Assembly: GCA_016721735.1 (NCBI GenBank)
Contig: JADKHM010000001.1
Coordinates: 422,228-486,227, forward strand
DNA from: Flavobacterium sp.
Lineage (GTDB): Bacteria; Bacteroidota; Bacteroidia; Flavobacteriales; Flavobacteriaceae
Direction: 5' to 3'
Length of the DNA stretch: 64,000 nt
Positions 27,193 to 35,664 of this stretch are shown here, piece by piece; position 1 is the first letter of the stretch, and every line of letters starts with the position of its first letter. The translations under genes were made by a program, and so were the position numbers. The notes below the pieces were generated by a model. It worked only from the letters and a program-made list of their open reading frames with translations, made no database searches and was not told the origin of the DNA.

Positions 27193-28824
27193 ATGAAAAA
27201 GTATTTTATAATTGTGGGATTGCTACTAAGCTTTTTTGTAAGCGCCCAAACAGTAACAAAGAATTACACGTCTTCTTCCGCTGCGATTTCAAATCCTGAA
27301 CGTGGATTTTTTAAGTTCACATCGTCAAATACGCCACTAAACCAAACTGAGCTAATTAATTATCGTCTAAACAACAACATCACTTTAATTTATAGAAATT
27401 ACAAATTAAATGATTTCAAAACAACTTCCATTTCAGATACATTTTTGGCAAGTATGCAAAGTGATTTTGATAAATTGCGAAATGCGGGACTAAAATGTAT
27501 TTTACGATTTACGTATTCAAGCAGTACTAGTGATTCTCCGAGAGATGCAACAAAAGCACTGATTTTATCTCATATCTCACAACTTCGTCCGTATTTCGTC
27601 TTAAACTCGGATATTATAGCTGCAGTGCAAGCTGGCTTTATCGGAACATGGGGCGAGTGGTATGCTACAAGTCAACCAGAATTTGGCGGTTGGGGTTATA
27701 ATCAAACCAATTTGACAGCCACAAACCTCAATAACAGAAAAGAAGTTGTTAATGCTCTTCTAAATGCTTTACCTGCAAATAGATCTGTACAACTTAGAAA
27801 ACCTGCATTTAAACAAGATCTCTATTCACCAACTGCTTTACTGAATTACCAAGCTTTTACTCAATCTAGTTTAGCAAGACTTGGACATCACAATGATTGT
27901 TTTCTAGCTAGTGCTGATGATAACGGAACCTACGATGATGTAACGGCCGAATACCCTTACTTGGAGCAAGAAACAAAATTTGTTCCTATGGGAGGTGAAA
28001 CGTGTAGTTTGAATTCTCCTAGAACAGACTGTGCTACCGCATTATTTGAAATGAGGAAGTTTCATTGGTCTTATATGAATCTTGATTATTATCCGGATGT
28101 GATTGACAATTTTGCAGCGGGCAGTTGTTTCTCAGAAATTCAGAATAATTTGGGATACCGTTTCGAATTAAGAACTGCTGAATTCCCTTCTAGTGTGGCT
28201 GTAGGAACAACATTGCCAATAGTAATTAAGATGAAAAATTTAGGATACTCAGCTCCATTTAATGAACGAAAAGCCTACATTGTCTTAAAGAACCAAACAA
28301 CCAACCAAACTTATTCAATGTTGATGAATAGTGACCCTAGGCTTTGGATTGGTCCAAATGAAATTACAATTTCTGAAAATTTGACTTTACCAAGTAATCT
28401 AATTACTGGGAATTATAAAATGTATCTTTATTTACCTGATAGTTCTCCAACATTGGCTTCTAGAACTGAATATTCGATTCGTTTCGCAAATGAAAATACT
28501 TGGGAAAGTACAACAGGATATAATAATTTAAATCATACGTTGAATGTATCTGACTTACTATTGGGAAATCAAAACAATGTGAAGTTGAATATGTCACTAT
28601 ATCCTGTTCCTGCTCAGAATGAGTTGACTGTAGAATTAGATGATTTAGATCAATATCAAATTTCACTTTACAACTCACTCGGTCAAGTCATAAAAGTACC
28701 AACCTCTGCAATCACTGCAAACAAAGTGATTCTAAACACTAGCAACCTAGTAGATGGTTTATATTTTGTTGACTTGAGCAATGGAGCGATAAAAGATACT
28801 AGAAAGATTATTGTTAAACATTAA
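27193..28824 (+). CDS. Secreted DUF4874/DUF4832 protein with T9SS sorting domain
   Basis: 543 residues. A signal peptide (ends FFVSAQ) is followed by a TIM-barrel-like DUF4874 domain (ISNPERGFFKFTSS; TLIYRNYKLNDF; FIGTWGEWYAT) and a DUF4832 domain (GYRFELRTAEFPSSVAVG, LYLPD). The last 75 residues form a type A T9SS sorting domain (LYPVPAQNELTVELDD ... DGLYFVDLSNGAIKDTRKIIVKH). The barrel looks glycosidase-like but activity is unproven. It is convergent with the Pel-like operon across a strong terminator, so a role in carbohydrate handling at the surface is possible. Confidence 0.83.
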   Translation: MKKYFIIVGLLLSFFVSAQTVTKNYTSSSAAISNPERGFFKFTSSNTPLNQTELINYRLNNNITLIYRNYKLNDFKTTSISDTFLASMQSDFDKLRNAGLKCILRFTYSSSTSDSPRDATKALILSHISQLRPYFVLNSDIIAAVQAGFIGTWGEWYATSQPEFGGWGYNQTNLTATNLNNRKEVVNALLNALPANRSVQLRKPAFKQDLYSPTALLNYQAFTQSSLARLGHHNDCFLASADDNGTYDDVTAEYPYLEQETKFVPMGGETCSLNSPRTDCATALFEMRKFHWSYMNLDYYPDVIDNFAAGSCFSEIQNNLGYRFELRTAEFPSSVAVGTTLPIVIKMKNLGYSAPFNERKAYIVLKNQTTNQTYSMLMNSDPRLWIGPNEITISENLTLPSNLITGNYKMYLYLPDSSPTLASRTEYSIRFANENTWESTTGYNNLNHTLNVSDLLLGNQNNVKLNMSLYPVPAQNELTVELDDLDQYQISLYNSLGQVIKVPTSAITANKVILNTSNLVDGLYFVDLSNGAIKDTRKIIVKH

Positions 28825-28839
28825 TATTAGTTTACTTTT

Positions 28840-28886
28840 CTAAACAAGAATGGGTGTTGATTTATTCAACACCCATTCTTGTTTAG
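28840..28886. terminator. Bidirectional terminator hairpin
   Basis: A perfect 21-bp stem (28840-28860 with 28866-28886) around a 5-base loop lies between the convergent DUF4832 gene and the Pel-like operon. The core arm is AAGAATGGGTGTTGA. It can stop both transcripts. Confidence 0.85.
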
Positions 28887-28902
28887 AACCAAAACAGTAC
28901 TT

Positions 28903-31900
28903 TTATTTTTTTCTATTTAGATATTTCTTCTTGAAATTGTGTTTAATTCCAAATTGAATGGCATTAGAATAATACTTCGATTGTTCAAATACTTCCCCAG
29001 TTAATGTTATTGCGGTAAAATCAAATAACTGATACGAAAGTTGCGCTGTCACTCTTTCGAAATGACCAGCAAAATCATCTAAGAAATATCCCGCTTCAAG
29101 TCTAGAAGTAAAAGTTGGAAGATTAAATTCCCAAGCAAGTCCTCCTCCACCATACAAACGGTTTTTTACCATCCAGTACGGATAACCTACTGTTAAATCC
29201 CTTGAACCATAGCTCGCTTGTGATTCTATATATGGGACAAATTTTGATTTTCTTGTTTCACCATCATTCCACATCATTCTTAACGTCAATGCGGCATCAT
29301 AACTTCCATCTATATCATCAACTTGAGTAAAACCATTTCCAATATCAGTATATACTTTTCTGCCAAGTCGGCTCGGACTCATAAGTCTATTTGGATTAAT
29401 AGGTGGCGCGATGGTATCTCTTGATAAAAGCCCTTCTGTATAATAGTTTCCTTCTATTGCTATACTAGTATTAATTTTTTTGAAAACATAAAAATCTTTG
29501 TACGCATTTAACTTCACATGATAAATCCCTTGATTTAAGGCCGGCGCTGTTTCCGCAGGTGCAACATTAAGTTCAGCCGATTTAAAATTTCGCTCTTTAG
29601 AAGAAGATATTCCTGCTCCAAATTGAAAATATTGATGCGAGCTCTTGTCTACTTCTACTCTAGCCCTACTCCAATACTGTGGTTTATTTTCCCTGAGTGG
29701 CGAAGTGATTTTATATTGAATTCCCATAGTGTAGTTATACATATTGTCATCGTATAGCTTTTTGGTAGTTTCAAGTTCATAATATTTAGAATAGCTAACC
29801 CCTATTCCATGTATAAAACCTTTCTTATCATAACGATTATAGGAAATTAAGTTTCTTTGAAACGAAGTGTTTTTTTGATTGGTCTCTAGATATGAGTCTA
29901 ATTCTATAAAATTACCCTTCGCTAATCTGATATCTTTCGTTAGTTTTTTAAGAACTTCAGGATAAAACAGAGCAGCATGATTAGCAATCAAATCTTCCTG
30001 CAATGCCATTGTTTCGTATACTACGTCTGTATTCAGGGTTTTCCTTAGTTCTTCTTTTTCATAAATATTACTAAGTGAATTGGCAAGCACCCATGAATCT
30101 TTAAAACGCCCCTGTTCGTGGTAAACATTACTCATTAATACCGTTGCAATCTCATCCTCAGGATGTTCTGCGATGTATTTTTTATAAACAGGTTCCAATT
30201 CGCTAGAAAGACCTGCAGAAATATACCAGTTCATCTTGGTAACAAAATCAATTTCAGAGCTATATTCCGACCAATCTATGGCTTTTTTATAATCTGCATT
30301 GTCAGCATATAACCAAACAATTGCGGTTGCTAAATCAGAAAGATCTTTAGTTGGTTGCTTGTTTTCTAATTCAACTAGTGCTTCTTCTGGAAAATACTCA
30401 AGTAGGTGACTCAAATATTTCTTATAATTTTCCTTTGATGGTTCAATAGAAGCTAGGTTTTTCAGAGCACTTTTTATTTTCTCTTTATTCTGTTCGGTAT
30501 CAAAACTTTCAATATAATCTTTCAACAACTGCTTGTCGTTAGGAGAAACTTTAATCTGTTCGCTCATCCAGTGTTCTTTAGCGATTTCATCTTTATATTC
30601 AATAATTCTATTCAATTCTTTAGAATATAGAATATTGTTTTTTGATGGATTCTTTGTCACGTAGTCTTCATACATTTTCCACATGTCATTAGACTTATTT
30701 TCTGAAGCCATATAATCTGCGTAATTATTCCAATCTTTCGGATTAATTTCTGTCGCGCTAAGCATTTTATTTCTTAACGCTTCCATTTCTAACTTAAGCT
30801 GTTTTTCAACATCTTCGCTCCCATTAACGCCTTTGATGAAATTCGTTACGGCAATATTAAATTTTGCTAAATCCGCTTTTACCAAATTATTGATAGCTAC
30901 TTGCTGTGCTCTTTCTTTTGGCGATTTATAATTCAAATCAATTACAGTTAGTTTTGGTTTGCTTGAATACACTGAATAAAGGTATCCATCAACAAATGGT
31001 GTTTTAGAAAATAACACCATTTGGTTTTTTAGTTGGGATTCAATTCTGGCCGCATTGGCAATACTTCCATACATAAACCAATACTTTTTACTTTCGTCGG
31101 TCGGATTGATTTCTTTGACAGTATACAATCCTTTTTCAGATTTATGACTGTAACGAGAGGCACGCCAATTCATTACAAGAGACCCGCCTAATTCACCATT
31201 TACAAATCGCATCTGAGGATACGTATTGGTAAATTGCTTGATAAAACTTTTGAATTCAGGGAATAATGCTTTATTCGAATTTTTAGATTTTTCCCATCCT
31301 AAAGTAAATTGATTTCTCAAGCTGTAACCAGCAGATCGCTTATCAGCAGTAGCTGGAATTTGATAAACATCGTCCGGATGCACAAAATGCGTCCAGATTC
31401 CGGTATACAAATACATAGACTGAATCGTGTATTTTTCGTCATCTTGCATGTAAAAACCACTTGAAATCCTAGGATAATCGAAGAAGTTTTTTTCAAACGG
31501 ATCGTAATCAAATTCTCTATTTCCCCCATCCTCTAATTGACCAATATACAAACTACACATGTACTTTATCGATGGCATGGTGCGCTTAAGTTCTCTTATT
31601 CCCATGCGGTCAATATCGTTGGATGGTGGCACATAGGTAACTGGTAATTTTCCGTAATTACTAATCTTCCATTTTTTCTTAATGGTATTCATCGAAGTCT
31701 CAATAAACTGAGGGTTTTTCCACAATTTCTTGAGTAGTGATACGTGATTATAACCGTGAAATGCAAGTTCATGTCCGTTTTTCTTCACATCATTAACCAA
31801 CCACTCTGGCAGTGCTTCGACTTTTTCTTTGGTTTTGATTTTTCTCGAATTCCACTGATCTAACGTAAAAGGAGGTACAATTTTATTTCGATAATCAAAT

Positions 31901-32871
31901 GTCAACATCGCCGCATAAGGAATTTTAAATTCTTTTGCCAAATCTCGCATATCTGGCCACCACACTTTTTGTACAAATTCTGAAGTTGTAATATTTAACT
32001 CAGTTTTTATTGGCTCGGCAACGATGTCGTATTGAGGTGATGGAAAATCATCTAAGAATATGGTCGAGGCATTGGCTACAGGATAAGGAATTCCTTCTAA
32101 CCCTTTTAGCATACCAGCAAATAAAAATCCACGATCCATTTTTGAAAAATCTCCAGAAGTATTGTATAAAATAACCTTTCCGCTGCCGATTAGATTTTCA
32201 GTAATTGTAGGGCAATTAGAATTGTTAGCAGCTGTTGCAAGCACTTTAACTTTCGGCGAAAAATTTTGTCCTGAAAATCCATATAACAATGTATTCGTAG
32301 CAAATGACTTTCCATTTAAACCTGGTAAAACAGGTGTGTTAAAATGCCATCCTTTAGAAGTTGCGTCTGTCCCGTATTCGGCCTCAGGTTTGAATCCTAG
32401 CAAAAATGCCATACGTTTGTCTTCGTTGGCAAAAGGAATGAATAAAGTGCCTCCATTGGAAACAAAATTCAAAAGCACATCTACTGATGCATCATTCAAT
32501 TTTTTGGTATCGTATACCACTATGATTCTGGTTCCTGGAATTATCTTTAGCGTGCTATTCCAACTGGTAATGGTTGTAGCGTGATAGGGTATTTTGGTAT
32601 AATCGCAAACTTTTCTTATTTCAGCATTGTATAATTTACTAAACTTTGAAGTTGGATCGTAAATAAACTCAACCAAAGGTTGTGAACTCATCATAGGCGT
32701 TTCGTATCTCTTGAGAGCATTGCCACCTTGTCCGTCCTCGCTGAAGTTTTCAAATAAATCAATCTTTTTCAGATCAGACCAATCATCCAATCCTTCGCAA
32801 CCAAGCGTCACAAGTGAAATGACTGCTGCCAATCCGTAGTAAAAATATCTGGATGTCTGTATCAACTTCAT
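28903..32871 (-). CDS. Lipoprotein fusing PelA-like deacetylase, helical repeats and PelB-like outer-membrane barrel
   Basis: 1322 residues. A lipoprotein signal (SLVTLGC, C25) leads to a Rossmann-like domain (about 60-260). Next is a DUF2194/PelA-type polysaccharide deacetylase domain (about 265-560) with metal motifs LDDFPSP (D274/D275), FHGYNH (H372, H376), YVPPSND (414-420) and FVHPDD (about 496-501). Residues 650-970 are TPR-like helical repeats. Residues 1000-1322 alternate amphipathic strands ending FGIKHNF, an outer-membrane barrel. In Pseudomonas these activities are divided between PelA and PelB; here they are one chain. It should deacetylate the polymer and export it through the outer membrane. 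It begins 2 bases after the GT-C-like gene. Confidence 0.75.
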   Translation of the reverse strand: MKLIQTSRYFYYGLAAVISLVTLGCEGLDDWSDLKKIDLFENFSEDGQGGNALKRYETPMMSSQPLVEFIYDPTSKFSKLYNAEIRKVCDYTKIPYHATTITSWNSTLKIIPGTRIIVVYDTKKLNDASVDVLLNFVSNGGTLFIPFANEDKRMAFLLGFKPEAEYGTDATSKGWHFNTPVLPGLNGKSFATNTLLYGFSGQNFSPKVKVLATAANNSNCPTITENLIGSGKVILYNTSGDFSKMDRGFLFAGMLKGLEGIPYPVANASTIFLDDFPSPQYDIVAEPIKTELNITTSEFVQKVWWPDMRDLAKEFKIPYAAMLTFDYRNKIVPPFTLDQWNSRKIKTKEKVEALPEWLVNDVKKNGHELAFHGYNHVSLLKKLWKNPQFIETSMNTIKKKWKISNYGKLPVTYVPPSNDIDRMGIRELKRTMPSIKYMCSLYIGQLEDGGNREFDYDPFEKNFFDYPRISSGFYMQDDEKYTIQSMYLYTGIWTHFVHPDDVYQIPATADKRSAGYSLRNQFTLGWEKSKNSNKALFPEFKSFIKQFTNTYPQMRFVNGELGGSLVMNWRASRYSHKSEKGLYTVKEINPTDESKKYWFMYGSIANAARIESQLKNQMVLFSKTPFVDGYLYSVYSSKPKLTVIDLNYKSPKERAQQVAINNLVKADLAKFNIAVTNFIKGVNGSEDVEKQLKLEMEALRNKMLSATEINPKDWNNYADYMASENKSNDMWKMYEDYVTKNPSKNNILYSKELNRIIEYKDEIAKEHWMSEQIKVSPNDKQLLKDYIESFDTEQNKEKIKSALKNLASIEPSKENYKKYLSHLLEYFPEEALVELENKQPTKDLSDLATAIVWLYADNADYKKAIDWSEYSSEIDFVTKMNWYISAGLSSELEPVYKKYIAEHPEDEIATVLMSNVYHEQGRFKDSWVLANSLSNIYEKEELRKTLNTDVVYETMALQEDLIANHAALFYPEVLKKLTKDIRLAKGNFIELDSYLETNQKNTSFQRNLISYNRYDKKGFIHGIGVSYSKYYELETTKKLYDDNMYNYTMGIQYKITSPLRENKPQYWSRARVEVDKSSHQYFQFGAGISSSKERNFKSAELNVAPAETAPALNQGIYHVKLNAYKDFYVFKKINTSIAIEGNYYTEGLLSRDTIAPPINPNRLMSPSRLGRKVYTDIGNGFTQVDDIDGSYDAALTLRMMWNDGETRKSKFVPYIESQASYGSRDLTVGYPYWMVKNRLYGGGGLAWEFNLPTFTSRLEAGYFLDDFAGHFERVTAQLSYQLFDFTAITLTGEVFEQSKYYSNAIQFGIKHNFKKKYLNRKK

Positions 32872-32873
32872 AG

Positions 32874-34850
32874 CTAAAATAATAAATCAGAAATTTTACT
32901 TTCTTTGGGTTGGTTTACAATTTCGTAAACTTTTAGTATGCTGCTATCATAGAAGAGATTGACTTTTCTTCCGCGATTTCTTAGCATCTTTATGTTGGCT
33001 ACTAACTTTTCTTGGTATTGTTTATTTTCGGCAAAATTATTATTTTCATCCGGAGTATTGTCATTTAAAACAAAAACTAATACACTTTTCGAAATAGAGT
33101 ATTGCGGATTTTTCACCAAAAAGTTAGGTTCTTTCAAATGTTTTGTATTAATAGAATCAATTCTAGGATATTCATTAATAAAAAAATCATAGTTCATGAA
33201 GAAATGTGAATTATTACTAATCACCTGAGCTGCAGGATCATTTACGACACAATAGGAATGTTTAAAAAATGTTTGTGAAATCTTATCATACGCATTCAAT
33301 ATCTGTTTTGGTGTTTGATCAGAAACGGTCAACGCTTTGATGTTTTTCTCTTGATAGAAGAATGCCGCATAAATCATCATACCAAATAAAATCATAACAG
33401 TAATTGGACTGTACTTTTTAAATTTATACAATCCGAAGTTCAAAATTCGCATCACGATTGCTGCATTCAAGCCAATTATAATTGGAAGAAATACAGAGAT
33501 AGAGTTGTTGAGCATGTCAATATCTAACCACTCAATTCTGATGAAAGTTAGCAGAATCAAAAAATTGAAATAAGTAAAGAAAATGATCGTAGCCCTCCAA
33601 TTCTCTTTTTTGAAAATCACTAGAAGCAAAACCAAAATCAAACCTATTGCTGTAGATATTTGCGCATAACGAATGATTTCGCTGTAAGGCAATATTAGTT
33701 GCGGCACATACGTATACGAACTAACTGAAAGCAAGTTATTTTGCAGATACTCTAGTAGATCTGCTCTTTGGAAATAGCAAGCATAGTTATAAATTGCATA
33801 TAAAATAACTAGGCTTACTATGAATGATAGAATGGCTAGCAAATTATGTTTTTTGAATTTCATTTTGGTAAATAGCAATCCGATAATCAAAAAAGGCGGA
33901 ACTAGAATACAATAAGTAAACAAATCTGTTAGACCAATAGTTATGTAAATAAATAGAAAGCCAAAGAAATAGCTGGTTTGATGTAGCTTTGATATGGTAG
34001 GCTTTATGTAGAAAGCGAACGCAGGCAAGGCAAATGTCAAAGCTAAAAATGTTGGATTTCCTTTGAGTAAGAAATAAACATTTAACGGTGTTAGAACATA
34101 TACCAAACTAAAAAATAAAGCTGCAATAGTTGGTGCAATAAATTTTGAAGGTGTTAACTTGTTGATGATCCAAAAAATGATGACAGCAAGCAATGTCGAT
34201 TCGAGAATAGCGATTACTTGTAACGCAATCTCTGGACTCACATCTGTTATTTTTCCGTAAAAATTAACGACAGCCAATTCGGCATCAGTAGCCAATTCGA
34301 AGGTAAACCAATACTGATTATCGAACTGAATCACTTTATTTAAATCATATATCCATGCATCGGATAAGGAATAATTGTCGTAAATAATAAAGTAATAACG
34401 ACTTAAAAAGGTAATGCAACCAATCAGAATGGTGAGCAATAGGATGAAGTTGTTTTGGTCTTTTTTAAGTTTGTTTCGATCTAAAGAAAACCAAAACCAG
34501 AATGATTTTTTATTTTCAATATTTCTCAAAAAATTCAGTAAAGCGGCTCGGACGTGCGTTCTGAAATAGTGTTTTGGATTTTTCAGATTCTTAATTCCAA
34601 TGATATCAATGCCAATCAATATCCCAAAAACAAAAAAACAATTGAATAAATTGTATGCATCCAATTCGACCAAAGCAAAAATAACAATCACCAAAACTGC
34701 AGCATAACGAAACCAATTCATGACAATAAAATCAAGAAAATGAACATGTTTGCTTACGTTGACAAATTTTCTATTCAAGTAGAATAAAAAAAGTAATATA
34801 AAGCAAAGCCTTATAAAACCTAATAAAATTGAACTTGTAAGAAACATCAT
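32874..34850 (-). CDS. Large multi-pass membrane protein, GT-C glycosyltransferase-like, in Pel-like operon
   Basis: 658 residues with roughly twelve or more transmembrane segments. An early periplasmic loop contains DNYSLSDAWIYDLNKVIQFDNQYW, whose acidic residues resemble the first loop of GT-C glycosyltransferases and oligosaccharide polymerases. The last 130 residues form a soluble domain (SYCVVNDPAAQVISNN...). No PelD GGDEF/GAF or PelE TPR signature is visible. It occupies the operon slot where PelD/PelE would be expected and may assist polymer synthesis or transport. Function is inferred from fold-like features only. Confidence 0.6.
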   Translation of the reverse strand: MMFLTSSILLGFIRLCFILLFLFYLNRKFVNVSKHVHFLDFIVMNWFRYAAVLVIVIFALVELDAYNLFNCFFVFGILIGIDIIGIKNLKNPKHYFRTHVRAALLNFLRNIENKKSFWFWFSLDRNKLKKDQNNFILLLTILIGCITFLSRYYFIIYDNYSLSDAWIYDLNKVIQFDNQYWFTFELATDAELAVVNFYGKITDVSPEIALQVIAILESTLLAVIIFWIINKLTPSKFIAPTIAALFFSLVYVLTPLNVYFLLKGNPTFLALTFALPAFAFYIKPTISKLHQTSYFFGFLFIYITIGLTDLFTYCILVPPFLIIGLLFTKMKFKKHNLLAILSFIVSLVILYAIYNYACYFQRADLLEYLQNNLLSVSSYTYVPQLILPYSEIIRYAQISTAIGLILVLLLVIFKKENWRATIIFFTYFNFLILLTFIRIEWLDIDMLNNSISVFLPIIIGLNAAIVMRILNFGLYKFKKYSPITVMILFGMMIYAAFFYQEKNIKALTVSDQTPKQILNAYDKISQTFFKHSYCVVNDPAAQVISNNSHFFMNYDFFINEYPRIDSINTKHLKEPNFLVKNPQYSISKSVLVFVLNDNTPDENNNFAENKQYQEKLVANIKMLRNRGRKVNLFYDSSILKVYEIVNQPKESKISDLLF

Positions 34851-34858
34851 AATGCTTA

Positions 34859-35596
34859 CTAATTAAATTTAGGAACTGTTTGCAAATCGATTGTCCCAAT
34901 AAAAAAATCGAAACCTGTGGGATCAATTCTCTCTTTCACTTGCGCTACTAATTCCTTTGAATCTGCGTATTCAACAAGAATAAAAGGAATAGAATAAGTT
35001 GAACTAACAGTTTTTACACGATTTATGTTCTCGTCAAAGATAGTTTTTTCCCGTAGATTGTACTTTTTATCTTTAAAATTGTAGTCCGTCGCGATCGATT
35101 CAATGGCAATAACATCAACATATCTAGAAGTTTCTTCCACTAAATCTAACCCTGCATTTTGAATATATGTTTTCTTTGGATATTTCTCTTTTATAGTTTT
35201 AATGAGTTGAATCACTTTTTCTGGCTGCTCTTTCTGTGGACCGTGAATTGTAAAATTATCGATGTTATCTAGAAACAATCCGTCGTAGCCAAAAGCAAAA
35301 ATTTCATCGACCATTTCTACGAGAATTTCATTAGCTTTTTTCGACTTTAAATCGATATAATGGCTATTCCAAATTTCATTCTTGCCAACGACATATTTCT
35401 TTAAATCTTTGAAATGGATTGAGTTTGCGTTGATTTCTCCTAGGCTGATGTAAGCAAAAACCTTTTCATTTTGAGATTTTAGAACTTGAACATCTTTTGC
35501 AGAAAAGTGCTTTGACTCGACAATAACGAACTTGTATCCCTTAATTAGCTCTGGTTTTGTTCTTCCATAACAAAATAATACGGTACTTTTTTTCAT
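34859..35596 (-). CDS. PelA-type glycoside hydrolase (endo-alpha-1,4-polygalactosaminidase family, GH114/GH166-like)
   Basis: 245 residues forming a TIM barrel: VFAYISLGEINANS, GYDGLFLDNIDNFTIHG (catalytic Asp region), TYIQNAGLDLVEE and DVIAIESIATDYNF. This matches the hydrolase module at the N-terminus of PelA, here free-standing. The annotated ATG gives no signal peptide, yet a hydrophobic anchor with a basic N-terminus is encoded immediately upstream in the -1/+2 frame and its stop overlaps this ATG. A real frameshift would give an exported enzyme. It likely trims the galactosaminoglycan polymer during export. Confidence 0.82.
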   Translation of the reverse strand: MKKSTVLFCYGRTKPELIKGYKFVIVESKHFSAKDVQVLKSQNEKVFAYISLGEINANSIHFKDLKKYVVGKNEIWNSHYIDLKSKKANEILVEMVDEIFAFGYDGLFLDNIDNFTIHGPQKEQPEKVIQLIKTIKEKYPKKTYIQNAGLDLVEETSRYVDVIAIESIATDYNFKDKKYNLREKTIFDENINRVKTVSSTYSIPFILVEYADSKELVAQVKERIDPTGFDFFIGTIDLQTVPKFN

Positions 35597-35664
35597 ATCG
35601 TCTTGAAAAGAATTAAAACTAAAATTAGTGGAATTATGACAAGAAGTACTTTAATACGCTGCAT
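35593..35664 (-). CDS. 23-residue hydrophobic ORF: hidden signal anchor of the Pel hydrolase or tiny membrane peptide
   Basis: ATG at 35664 opens MQRIKVLLVIIPLILVLILF, a basic N-terminus followed by a strongly hydrophobic core, then KTI and a TGA that overlaps the hydrolase ATG (ATGA). It also overlaps the last codons of pelG. It has the shape of an N-terminal signal anchor and would give the hydrolase the export signal it lacks, if one base is missing near 35597. Alternatively it is a coupled small membrane peptide. Confidence 0.5.
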   Translation of the reverse strand: MQRIKVLLVIIPLILVLILFKTI

